Below are positions 1 to 5,004 of a DNA stretch of 5,004 nucleotides, in pieces (the first letter of the stretch is position 1; every line of letters begins with the position of its first letter). Below the pieces are notes generated by a model, which did not search any database, had not been told where the DNA came from, and saw nothing but the letters and a program-made list of their open reading frames with translations. The stretch is from Acidimicrobiales bacterium (GTDB taxonomy: Bacteria; Actinomycetota; Acidimicrobiia; Acidimicrobiales; SZUA-35). A program made the translations under genes and the position numbers. Where the stretch lies: NCBI GenBank assembly GCA_024641625.1, contig JAHECQ010000313.1, positions 1 through 5,004 of the forward strand, written 5' to 3'.

Positions 1-23
1 CCGAGCCACAAGCCGGCCGGTTT

Positions 24-45
24 GACGGAGCCGACTGGCTCGGTC
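24..45. terminator. Candidate hairpin, possible terminator
   Basis: Bases 24-32 pair with 37-45 around the tetraloop GACT (33-36). This gives eight base pairs, three outer (GAC/GTC) and five inner (GAGCC/GGCTC), separated by one G-G mismatch at 27/42. No clean U-run follows on either strand, although the plus strand downstream is moderately T-rich (48-70). Many actinobacterial terminators lack a U-tract, so a terminator for a gene off the left edge is possible but unproven. Bases 36-43 could alternatively pair with 1-8. Confidence 0.3.
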
Positions 46-133
46 CCTTGTCGGAGTTGTTGCTCTGTGTTCCCGGCAGGGGTGGTGGAGAGCGGGCAGA
101 ACGAGGGCATCAGCTGAAAACCTCGACGGCCCC

Positions 134-155
134 GACCTGCGGGTTTCCGCTGGTC
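134..155 (-). terminator. Candidate terminator hairpin downstream of tRNA-Arg
   Basis: Read on the minus strand, this is a hairpin of two 4-bp blocks: GACC/GGTC outside and GCGG/CCGC inside. They are separated by one A-A mismatch and closed by an AAAC loop. It begins 17 nt past the 3' end of the tRNA, a natural place to stop tRNA transcription. A run of four T residues (minus strand, 120-117) lies 13 nt after the stem, too far for a textbook intrinsic terminator. It could also act as a processing or stability structure. Confidence 0.4.
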
Positions 156-172
156 AGGGCCACACTGGCTAG

Positions 173-244
173 CGCCCTCGGCAGGATTCGAACCTGCGCA
201 CACGGCTCCGGAGGCCGATGCTCTATCCCCTGAGCTACGAGGGC
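173..244 (-). tRNA. tRNA-Arg, anticodon CCG
   Basis: The minus strand folds as a complete 72-nt tRNA. The acceptor stem GCCCTCG/CGAGGGC (244-238 with 180-174) is perfect, followed by discriminator G at 173. The D arm is GCTC/GAGC, the T arm is GCAGG/CCTGC around the conserved TTCGAAT loop, and the variable loop is short (GTGC). The anticodon loop CTCCGGA carries CCG, which reads the arginine codon CGG. The anticodon stem has four Watson-Crick pairs plus a U-U mismatch at the 27/43 position. The 3' CCA is not encoded (CTA follows the discriminator), so a CCA-adding enzyme must supply it. It is transcribed divergently from argS, whose product should charge it, with 143 nt between the tRNA 5' end and the argS start. 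Confidence 0.97.
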
Positions 245-253
245 AGACACGAG

Positions 254-259
254 ATGCTA
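254..259 (-). promoter_or_regulatory. Possible -10 element for tRNA-Arg
   Basis: On the minus strand this reads TAGCAT, matching the TAnnnT pattern of an actinobacterial housekeeping -10 box. It ends nine bases before the mature tRNA, so transcription would start only a few nucleotides upstream of the 5' end. No good -35 is present: the hexamer 17 bp upstream is GGGTGA. The assignment rests on position and a single weak motif. Confidence 0.2.
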
Positions 260-352
260 GCGGGCTTACCCAACGATCACCCGCCGGGTCCCGGGGGCAA
301 CGGAGGCGGTCATCGACGGGACCTTCAGTCGGGTTCTGTTCGCCTGGTGGGG

Positions 353-384
353 GAACGCGAATCGGCACGGGCCCCGAACGCGAA
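353..384. repeat. 9-bp direct repeat upstream of argS
   Basis: GAACGCGAA occurs exactly at 353-361 and again at 376-384, with starts 23 bp apart, about two helical turns. The second copy ends 3 nt before the argS GTG. The inverted core TTCGC lies at 339-343, so it could pair with GCGAA of either copy (357-361 or 380-384). It may be a regulator-binding site or a chance repeat in GC-rich DNA. No known regulator consensus was recognised. Confidence 0.35.
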
Positions 385-387
385 ACT

Positions 388-2031
388 GTGCCGTTCGTCC
401 TGGTCAGCCCCGGTACCCTCCACGAGGTGATACGCGACGAACTTCTGGCCGCAGTGCGGGCAGCACTCTCATCCCTGGGCGTCGACCCGGTTCCCGACTC
501 GGTCGTGGTCGAACGCCCCGCCAATCGTGATCACGGAGACTGGTCGACCAATGGTGCCCTGGTGTGCTCGAAGCTCGCAGGGCGCAACCCGCGCGAGCTG
601 GGACAGGCGCTCATCGACACGCTGAGCGCCAAGCCACCACCGCACGTCGAATCCCTCGAGATCGCGGGGCCTGGCTTCGTCAACTTCCGACTGGCCAACA
701 CGTGGCTGTACGACGTGCTCACCTCGGTGCTCGTCGAAGGCGAAGCCGACTATGGCCGAAGTCCGATGGGCGGTGGGATGCGGGTGAACGTCGAGTTCGT
801 GTCGGCCAACCCCACCGGCCCGTTGCATGCCGGCCACGGGCGGTGGGCGGCCTACGGCGATTCGCTGTGCCGGCTGTTCGCTCGTTGCGGCTACGTCCCG
901 AATTCCGAGGCCTACGTCAACGACCGCGGGGTGCAGATCACCCTGTTCGGCCAGTCCCTGGCTGCCCGCAAGGCTGGGCAACCGGTGCCTGAGGACGGCT
1001 ATCAGGGCGAGTACGTGAAGGAATGGGCCGAGGAGATGCCCGACGGAGTGGACCCGGCCGAATGGGGTCTGCAGCGTGCCCTGCAGGACCAGCGCGAGGC
1101 ACTGGCTTCGATGCACGTCGAGTTCGACACCTGGTCGAGCGAGAAGGAGTCGGTGGCCGCCGGCTACATGCAGCGCGCGCTCGAACGCCTTCGAGCCGCG
1201 GGCCACATCTTCGAGGAGGGCGGTGCCACCTGGTTGCGCACCACGACCTTCGGGGACGACAAGGACCGCGTGCTGATCAAGAGCGACGGCGAGCCCACCT
1301 ACCTCCTGCCCGACATCGGCTACCACGAGAGCAAATACGAACGGGGCGATCACCTCGTCACCGTGCTCGGGGCCGATCACCACGGGTACACCGCCCGGAT
1401 GCGGGCCGCGCTGGTGGGGCTGGGTCACTCGCCCGAGAGTTACGAGCCGATCATCGGCCAGAACGTGAAGCTCGTCCGCCACGGACAGGAGCTGAAACTG
1501 TCGAAACGCACGGGCACGATGATCGAAGTGCGGGAACTCATCGACGACGTCGGCCCCGACGTCGCCCGCTTCGCCTACCTGCTCCAGTCGATCGACACGT
1601 CACAGACGCTCGACATCGATGTGTTGCGGGCGCAGGCATCGGAGAACCCCGTCTACTACGTGCAGTACGCACACGCGCGTATTCATGCCATCGGCCGAGA
1701 GGCTGCCAATCGCGGTGTCGAACGAGGTTCGCTGGCCGACACCGACCTCACGCAGCTCACCCATGAACGCGAGCTGGAACTGCTGCGGGTGCTGTCGACG
1801 TTGCCCGAGGTCACCGAACTCGCCTGCAACGACCGTGCCCCCCACAAGATGGCGAACTGGGTTCGCGAGCTGGCCGCTGCCTTCCACGGCTTCTATCGAG
1901 ACTGCCCCATTCTCCGCAACGACATCGATCCGCCGTTGGCTCAGGCCCGACTCTGGCTCGTCGAGGCAACCCGCATCGGGCTGGCGATCGGTCTCGATCT
2001 GCTGGGAGTGGATGCACCGGAGGAGATGTGA
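388..2031 (+). CDS. argS: Arginyl-tRNA synthetase (ArgRS)
   Basis: This cytoplasmic class I aminoacyl-tRNA synthetase joins arginine to tRNA-Arg using ATP. The 547-aa product matches the usual length (M. tuberculosis ArgS is about 550). The N-terminal tRNA-binding domain covers about residues 10-102 and includes VERP (41-44) and AGPGFVNFRL (93-102). The catalytic core follows, with EFVSANPTGP leading into the HIGH-type motif HAGH (147-150), then GATWLRTT (279-286), FGDDKDRV (288-295) and LGADHHGY (327-334). The second signature is a KMSKS variant, KLSKR (370-374). The C-terminal DALR anticodon-binding domain starts near ENPVYYVQYAHAR (419-431). It leads the operon, and its stop overlaps the lysA start. 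The start is uncertain: GTG 388 is the first possible start in frame, but has no good Shine-Dalgarno. GTG 427 would give a protein 13 residues shorter and also lacks one. In corynebacteria argS-lysA is a known operon responsive to arginine and lysine; the same control here is inference. Confidence 0.97.
   Translation: MPFVLVSPGTLHEVIRDELLAAVRAALSSLGVDPVPDSVVVERPANRDHGDWSTNGALVCSKLAGRNPRELGQALIDTLSAKPPPHVESLEIAGPGFVNFRLANTWLYDVLTSVLVEGEADYGRSPMGGGMRVNVEFVSANPTGPLHAGHGRWAAYGDSLCRLFARCGYVPNSEAYVNDRGVQITLFGQSLAARKAGQPVPEDGYQGEYVKEWAEEMPDGVDPAEWGLQRALQDQREALASMHVEFDTWSSEKESVAAGYMQRALERLRAAGHIFEEGGATWLRTTTFGDDKDRVLIKSDGEPTYLLPDIGYHESKYERGDHLVTVLGADHHGYTARMRAALVGLGHSPESYEPIIGQNVKLVRHGQELKLSKRTGTMIEVRELIDDVGPDVARFAYLLQSIDTSQTLDIDVLRAQASENPVYYVQYAHARIHAIGREAANRGVERGSLADTDLTQLTHERELELLRVLSTLPEVTELACNDRAPHKMANWVRELAAAFHGFYRDCPILRNDIDPPLAQARLWLVEATRIGLAIGLDLLGVDAPEEM
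2019..2025 (+). promoter_or_regulatory. Strong ribosome-binding site for lysA inside argS
   Basis: GGAGGAG lies within the last codons of argS, 2 nt before the lysA GTG, so the GGAGG core sits 4 nt upstream. It supports GTG 2028 as the start. The ATG at 2026 is followed immediately by a stop and is simply the last sense codon of argS. A later in-frame GTG at 2040 would be 14 nt from the site, too far. The stop/start overlap suggests that ribosomes finishing argS re-initiate on lysA. Confidence 0.75.
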
Positions 2032-3329
2032 CCGCAGTTGTGCACTCTGCGTCGCCCGTGCCGTGGCATCTCCTTCCCGACCAATCGAGCGTGGGGGCCA
2101 ACGGTCAACTCCTGATCGGAGGATGCGACACGCTGGAACTGGCGGCAGAGTTCGGTACGCCACTGTTCGTCTATGACGAACAGCATCTTCGCTCCCGGTG
2201 TCGCGAAGCCGTCGCGGCCTTCGGCCGGCACGCCACCTATGCCTCGAAGGCGTTCCTCTGTACCGCAATGGCGCGCCTGGCCCACGAAGAAGGCATGAGC
2301 ATCGATGTCGCCACCGGCGGCGAACTCCACGTTGCTCTGGCCGCCGGCGTCCCGGCCGGCCATCTCGTGATGCACGGCAACAACAAGTCCAGTCACGAAC
2401 TGGCCATGGCACTCGATGCCGGGGTGGGACGCATCGTCGTCGACTCCGATGCCGAACTCGATCGCATCGAAGCGCTGGTGGCCGCCGGCGCCGGCGCTCC
2501 CGCCATTCTGCTCCGGGTCACTCCGGGGGTCGAGGCCCACACGCATGAATTCATCTCGACCGGCCAGGACGACTCGAAGTTCGGCTTCACCGTCTCGACC
2601 GGTGCGGCGACCAATGCCGTGGAGCGGGCCATGGCGAGCGACGCCGTCCACCTCGTCGGGATCCACGCCCACATCGGGTCGCAGGTGTTCCGGGCCGAGT
2701 CCTTTGCCGAAGCCCTGACCGTGCTCGGCGCCTTTGCCGCGCCCTACGGCCTGCCCGATCTCGTCATTGGCGGAGGGCTCGGCGTCGCCTACGTCGAAGG
2801 TGAGGAGGCGCCGACCATCTCGCAGTGGGCTCGCATCCTGACCGACAGCGCAACGGCCGCCGGTATCACCGCGACCCTCGGCATCGAGCCCGGCCGATCG
2901 ATCGTGGCGTCGGCCGCAGTCACCCTGTACACCGTCGGGACAGTGAAGGAACTGCCCGACATTCGTACGTACGTCTCGGTCGATGGCGGCATGAGCGACA
3001 ACCCTCGGCCCGTGCTCTACGGGTCGGGCTACGAGGCCTTCCTGCCCCGCGCGGTCGCTGCGCCTCGCCCGTTGCCGGTGCGGATCGTCGGCAAACACTG
3101 CGAGTCGGGCGACATCCTGGTGCGCGACGGCCGACTCCCGGCCGATTTCTCGGTGGGTGACGTCCTCGCAACCCCGGTCACCGGCGCGTACGGACATTCC
3201 ATGGGTTCCAACTACAACAAGGTGTTGAGACCGCCAGTGGTGTTCTGCGTCGGTGGCGACGCGCGCTTGGTCGTGCGGCGTGAAACCTACGACGACCTCC
3301 TCCTCACCGACCTAGGGTTGCAGCCATGA
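2028..3329 (+). CDS. lysA: Diaminopimelate decarboxylase
   Basis: This PLP-dependent enzyme decarboxylates meso-2,6-diaminopimelate to L-lysine, the last step of lysine synthesis. It is cytoplasmic and typically a homodimer. The 433-aa product is a fold-III (alanine racemase-like) decarboxylase. The PLP Schiff-base lysine is K74 in YASKAF (71-76). Other family motifs are DVATGGEL (93-100), HGNNKS (116-121), HTHEFISTG (171-179), HIGSQ (215-219), the phosphate-binding GGG (248-250), EPGRSIV (287-293), and VDGGMSDNPRP (318-328). CESGD (358-362) supplies the catalytic cysteine from the partner subunit, and GAYGHSMGSNYN (386-397) closes the active site. All expected catalytic motifs are intact. 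The start is GTG, overlapping the argS stop by 4 nt, and the stop overlaps the hom ATG by 4 nt. The protein closely resembles actinobacterial LysA, including an N-terminal lead-in before EFGTPLFVYD (41-50). Confidence 0.98.
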   Translation: MTAVVHSASPVPWHLLPDQSSVGANGQLLIGGCDTLELAAEFGTPLFVYDEQHLRSRCREAVAAFGRHATYASKAFLCTAMARLAHEEGMSIDVATGGELHVALAAGVPAGHLVMHGNNKSSHELAMALDAGVGRIVVDSDAELDRIEALVAAGAGAPAILLRVTPGVEAHTHEFISTGQDDSKFGFTVSTGAATNAVERAMASDAVHLVGIHAHIGSQVFRAESFAEALTVLGAFAAPYGLPDLVIGGGLGVAYVEGEEAPTISQWARILTDSATAAGITATLGIEPGRSIVASAAVTLYTVGTVKELPDIRTYVSVDGGMSDNPRPVLYGSGYEAFLPRAVAAPRPLPVRIVGKHCESGDILVRDGRLPADFSVGDVLATPVTGAYGHSMGSNYNKVLRPPVVFCVGGDARLVVRRETYDDLLLTDLGLQP

Positions 3330-4621
3330 CCTCTTCGCCAGTCACCATTGGTCTCCTCGGGTGCGGCAGTGTCGGTGGCGCCCTGGTCGAGCTCATCGCC
3401 GAGCGGGCCGACGCCATCGCCGACACCACCGGCCTGCGTCTTGGGATCGGCTCCGTCGCCGTGCGAAGCGCGGCCAAGAGTCGCAGCGGCCTCTCCGACG
3501 ATCTCCTCACCACCGACGCCCGTGCCGTGGTCAACGATCCCACCATCGACGTGATCGTCGAGGTCATCGGTGGCATCGAACCCGCCCGTGAACTCATTCT
3601 CGAGGCGATGAAGAACGGCAAGCCGGTCATCACCGCCAACAAGGAACTGCTGGCCAACTGCGGGGCCGAACTCTACGGCGCGGCGGCTGCTGCCGGCGTC
3701 GATCTGCTGTTCGAGGCGGCCGCCGCCGGCGCCATCCCGATCGTTCGGCCGCTACGCGAATCGCTTCTCGGCGAGGACGTCCGACGGATCATGGGCATCG
3801 TCAACGGCACGACCAACTACATCCTGACCAAGATGGCCGAGGAGGGTGCCGACTACGGCGAAGCGCTCGGCGAGGCGCAACGGCTGGGCTACGCCGAGCG
3901 GGACCCGACGGCCGACGTCGAGGGCTTCGACGCGGGGGCCAAGGCAGCCATCATGGCCTCGTTGGCCTTCGGGGCGCGGGTCGTGGCCGGCGACGTCTAC
4001 CACGAAGGCATCTCGGAGGTCAGCCAGGCCGACATCGCCTTCGCTCACCGGCTCGGGTACGAGATCAAGTTGCTGGCGATCGCCGAGGTCTTCGGGACCG
4101 GCACCGATCGTGAGATCGGGGTGCGGGTACACCCTTCGATGGTGCCGGCTGATCATCCGCTTGCTGCGGTGCGCGACAGCTACAACGCGGTGTTCGTCGA
4201 AGGCGCAGCAGCCGGCCAGCTGATGTTCTACGGCAGGGGAGCGGGCGGTCGGCCGACGGCCAGCGCCGTGCTCGGCGACCTCATCGACGCCGCCCTCAAT
4301 CTCGGGCAGCGATCGCATCGACGCGTGCCCGGCGGCGGTCAACCGGCCAAGATCCGCCCCATCGACGAGCTGGAGAGTGCCTACTACCTCAACCTCGAGG
4401 TCGACGACTCGCCGGGTGTGTTGGCCGAAGTGGCCGGTGTCTTCGGCCGCCACGGTGTCTCGATCCGGTCGATGGAACAAGAAGGTCTCGGCCGGGAGGC
4501 CCGATTGGTGTTCATCACCCACTTGGCCAGAGAGCGCGATCTCCAGGCGACGGTTTCCGAGCTCCGCTCGCTCGGTGTGGTCACCGGCGTTCGCAGCCTG
4601 ATGCGGGTCATCGGCGAGTAA
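3326..4621 (+). CDS. hom: Homoserine dehydrogenase
   Basis: The enzyme reduces L-aspartate 4-semialdehyde to L-homoserine with NAD(P)H, the branch point toward threonine and methionine and away from lysine. The 431-aa product is monofunctional, with no aspartokinase domain. The N-terminal Rossmann fold has GCGSVGG (12-18), and basic residues R47, K51 and R53 after the second strand may favour NADPH (inference). TANKELL (103-109) holds K106, equivalent to the yeast substrate lysine K117. The catalytic domain has EAAAAGAIPIVRPL (130-143), GIVNGTTNYIL (157-167) and GYAERDPTADVEGFDAGAK (188-206). Its E191, D202 and K206 match the spacing of yeast E208, D219 and K223. A C-terminal ACT domain (about 354-431, YLNLEVDDSPGVLAEVAGVF) suggests allosteric feedback, classically by threonine. 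The ATG overlaps the lysA stop as ATGA; a weak AGGG (3314-3317) lies 8 nt upstream. Called thrA in mycobacteria. Confidence 0.97.
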   Translation: MTSSPVTIGLLGCGSVGGALVELIAERADAIADTTGLRLGIGSVAVRSAAKSRSGLSDDLLTTDARAVVNDPTIDVIVEVIGGIEPARELILEAMKNGKPVITANKELLANCGAELYGAAAAAGVDLLFEAAAAGAIPIVRPLRESLLGEDVRRIMGIVNGTTNYILTKMAEEGADYGEALGEAQRLGYAERDPTADVEGFDAGAKAAIMASLAFGARVVAGDVYHEGISEVSQADIAFAHRLGYEIKLLAIAEVFGTGTDREIGVRVHPSMVPADHPLAAVRDSYNAVFVEGAAAGQLMFYGRGAGGRPTASAVLGDLIDAALNLGQRSHRRVPGGGQPAKIRPIDELESAYYLNLEVDDSPGVLAEVAGVFGRHGVSIRSMEQEGLGREARLVFITHLARERDLQATVSELRSLGVVTGVRSLMRVIGE

Positions 4622-4623
4622 CC

Positions 4624-4627
4624 GGAG
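4624..4627 (+). promoter_or_regulatory. Ribosome-binding site for thrC
   Basis: GGAG lies 5 nt before the ATG at 4633, in the 11-nt gap after the hom TAA stop. It decides the thrC start in favour of this ATG over the in-frame GTG at 4675, which has no comparable site although it would lie closer to the conserved YLSTRG block. Confidence 0.65.
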
Positions 4628-4632
4628 ATCCG

Positions 4633-5004
4633 ATGACCGCCGACAGTCCCGCGCCTTCGCCCGCCTCGGTCCCGGTGCCGGCCCGCTATCTCTCGACTCG
4701 GGGCCTGGCCCCCGAGCTCGACTTTGCCGACGCATTGCTGACCGGGCTCGCCACCGACGGCGGGCTCTATTGCCCGGCCGACATCCCCTCGCTGCCGTCG
4801 GTCGCCGGTCTTGGCTATGCCGAGGCGGCAGCGTTGGTGATGTGGCCCTTCGTGGTCGGGTCGATCGAGGCCGACGACTTCCGCTCCATGGTCGCCGACT
4901 CCTATCGGGGCTTTCGTCACCCTGATGTGTGTCCCGTGGTCGAATTGGGCGACAACCAGTATCTGCTCGACCTGACCCAGGGCCCCACCCTCGCGTTCAA
5001 GGAT
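4633..5004 (+). CDS. thrC: Threonine synthase, N-terminal part (runs off window)
   Basis: This PLP enzyme converts O-phospho-L-homoserine and water to L-threonine and phosphate. Only the first 124 codons are present; the frame is open to the last base. The family signature is clear: YLSTRG (19-24), then LLTGLATDGGLYCP (36-49), a helical segment, CPVVELGDNQYLLDL (101-115), and the PLP motif QGPTLAFKD (116-124) ending exactly at the edge. K123 is the expected PLP Schiff-base lysine. The YxSTRG opening and GPTLAFKD block place it in the longer E. coli/yeast/Corynebacterium-type family, rather than the shorter mycobacterial-type ThrC. About 18 Pro/Ala-rich residues precede YLSTRG, more than usual, so the N-terminus may be a local extension. 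The 11-nt gap to hom and a GGAG site support the same operon. A homoserine kinase gene is expected downstream but is not visible. Confidence 0.95.
   Translation, partial: MTADSPAPSPASVPVPARYLSTRGLAPELDFADALLTGLATDGGLYCPADIPSLPSVAGLGYAEAAALVMWPFVVGSIEADDFRSMVADSYRGFRHPDVCPVVELGDNQYLLDLTQGPTLAFKD

Larger units (their letters stand above)
1..172. other. Non-coding region left of the tRNA gene
   Basis: No convincing protein gene is visible here. The only open frame, starting near 48, runs straight through the tRNA gene and has no recognisable domain, so it is treated as chance. The stretch contains two inverted repeats (24-45 and 134-155), a CCGGCCGG palindrome at 13-20, and an 8-base inverted repeat joining 1-8 with 36-43. 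These fit an intergenic zone that ends transcription from the tRNA and possibly from a gene beyond the left edge. Whatever lies to the left is not visible. Confidence 0.7.
245..387. other. Divergent intergenic region between tRNA-Arg and argS
   Basis: This 143-nt GC-rich stretch must contain the promoters for both the tRNA (minus) and the argS operon (plus). I see no convincing -35/-10 pair for argS. It contains short self-complementary runs (ACCC/GGGT at 279-289; CCGCC 281-285 with GGCGG 305-309) and a 9-bp direct repeat near the argS start. I recognise no T-box, lysine riboswitch or leader peptide. The argS reading frame stays open upstream of 388 to at least position 250, but contains no ATG, GTG or TTG codon there, so coding is not extended into this region. 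Confidence 0.6.

Noticed and set aside
22..27. TTGACG, a good match to a -35 box on the plus strand
   Set aside because: No TAnnnT-like -10 lies 16-19 bp downstream, and the hexamer overlaps the 24-45 hairpin. It is more likely chance.
48..233. Small plus-strand frame of 61 aa with a TTG start
   Set aside because: It runs through most of the tRNA-Arg gene, has no ribosome-binding site and no recognisable protein features.
245..387. Possible riboswitch or T-box leader before argS
   Set aside because: No T-box sequence, specifier-loop stem or lysine-riboswitch core could be recognised. The lysA start lies inside the argS end, leaving no room for a separate lysA leader.
218..430. Plus-strand frame of 70 aa overlapping the tRNA and argS start
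   Set aside because: It begins inside the tRNA gene and ends inside argS in another frame. It does not resemble a leader peptide with regulatory arginine or lysine codon runs.
469..1482. Long antisense open frame of 337 aa opposite argS
   Set aside because: It is fully opposite a certain ArgRS gene with all motifs. The translation has no recognised domain and is of the low-complexity type (rich in G, H, V, R) produced by GC-rich third-position bias.
1941..3197. Long antisense open frame of 418 aa opposite lysA
   Set aside because: It is nearly as long as lysA itself but lies opposite a complete LysA with intact catalytic motifs. No family motif is seen, and such mirrors are expected at this GC content.
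3752..4735. Antisense open frame of 327 aa opposite hom and the thrC start
   Set aside because: It crosses the hom/thrC junction opposite two recognised genes, and its translation shows no recognisable domain.

Overview
The window is a high-GC bacterial chromosome segment carrying an ordinary housekeeping locus. It has one tRNA gene on the minus strand, followed by four tightly packed plus-strand genes: argS, lysA, hom and the first third of thrC. The order tRNA-Arg / argS / lysA / hom / thrC is the classic actinobacterial arrangement (Mycobacterium tuberculosis has argS-lysA-thrA-thrC-thrB-rho in a row). The ArgS, LysA and homoserine dehydrogenase proteins also look most like actinobacterial ones by remembered motifs. 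A deep-branching actinobacterium, for example of class Acidimicrobiia, would fit, but the class is inference and was not tested.

Layout. Positions 1-172 hold no credible protein gene but contain two hairpins that could be transcription terminators. Positions 173-244 (minus) are tRNA-Arg with anticodon CCG. Positions 245-387 are the divergent intergenic region between the tRNA and argS. It holds a weak -10-like box for the tRNA and a 9-bp direct repeat just before argS, but no clear argS promoter or Shine-Dalgarno. From about 388 to the right edge everything is coding on the plus strand. argS and lysA overlap by 4 nt, lysA and hom overlap by 4 nt, and hom and thrC are separated by 11 nt with a GGAG ribosome-binding site. 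This is almost certainly one operon.

How the genes work together. LysA makes lysine by decarboxylating meso-diaminopimelate. Hom diverts aspartate semialdehyde to homoserine, and ThrC finishes threonine from phosphohomoserine. The three therefore sit on the branches of the aspartate family pathway. ArgS charges tRNA-Arg, and the divergently transcribed tRNA-Arg(CCG) is one of its own substrates. A homoserine kinase gene (thrB) would be expected just beyond the right edge.

I found no mobile element, CRISPR array, phage gene or novel system. The observations worth a second look are modest: the ThrC family type, the repeat and uncertain start in front of argS, the competing hairpins at the left edge, and the pairing of a tRNA with its synthetase.
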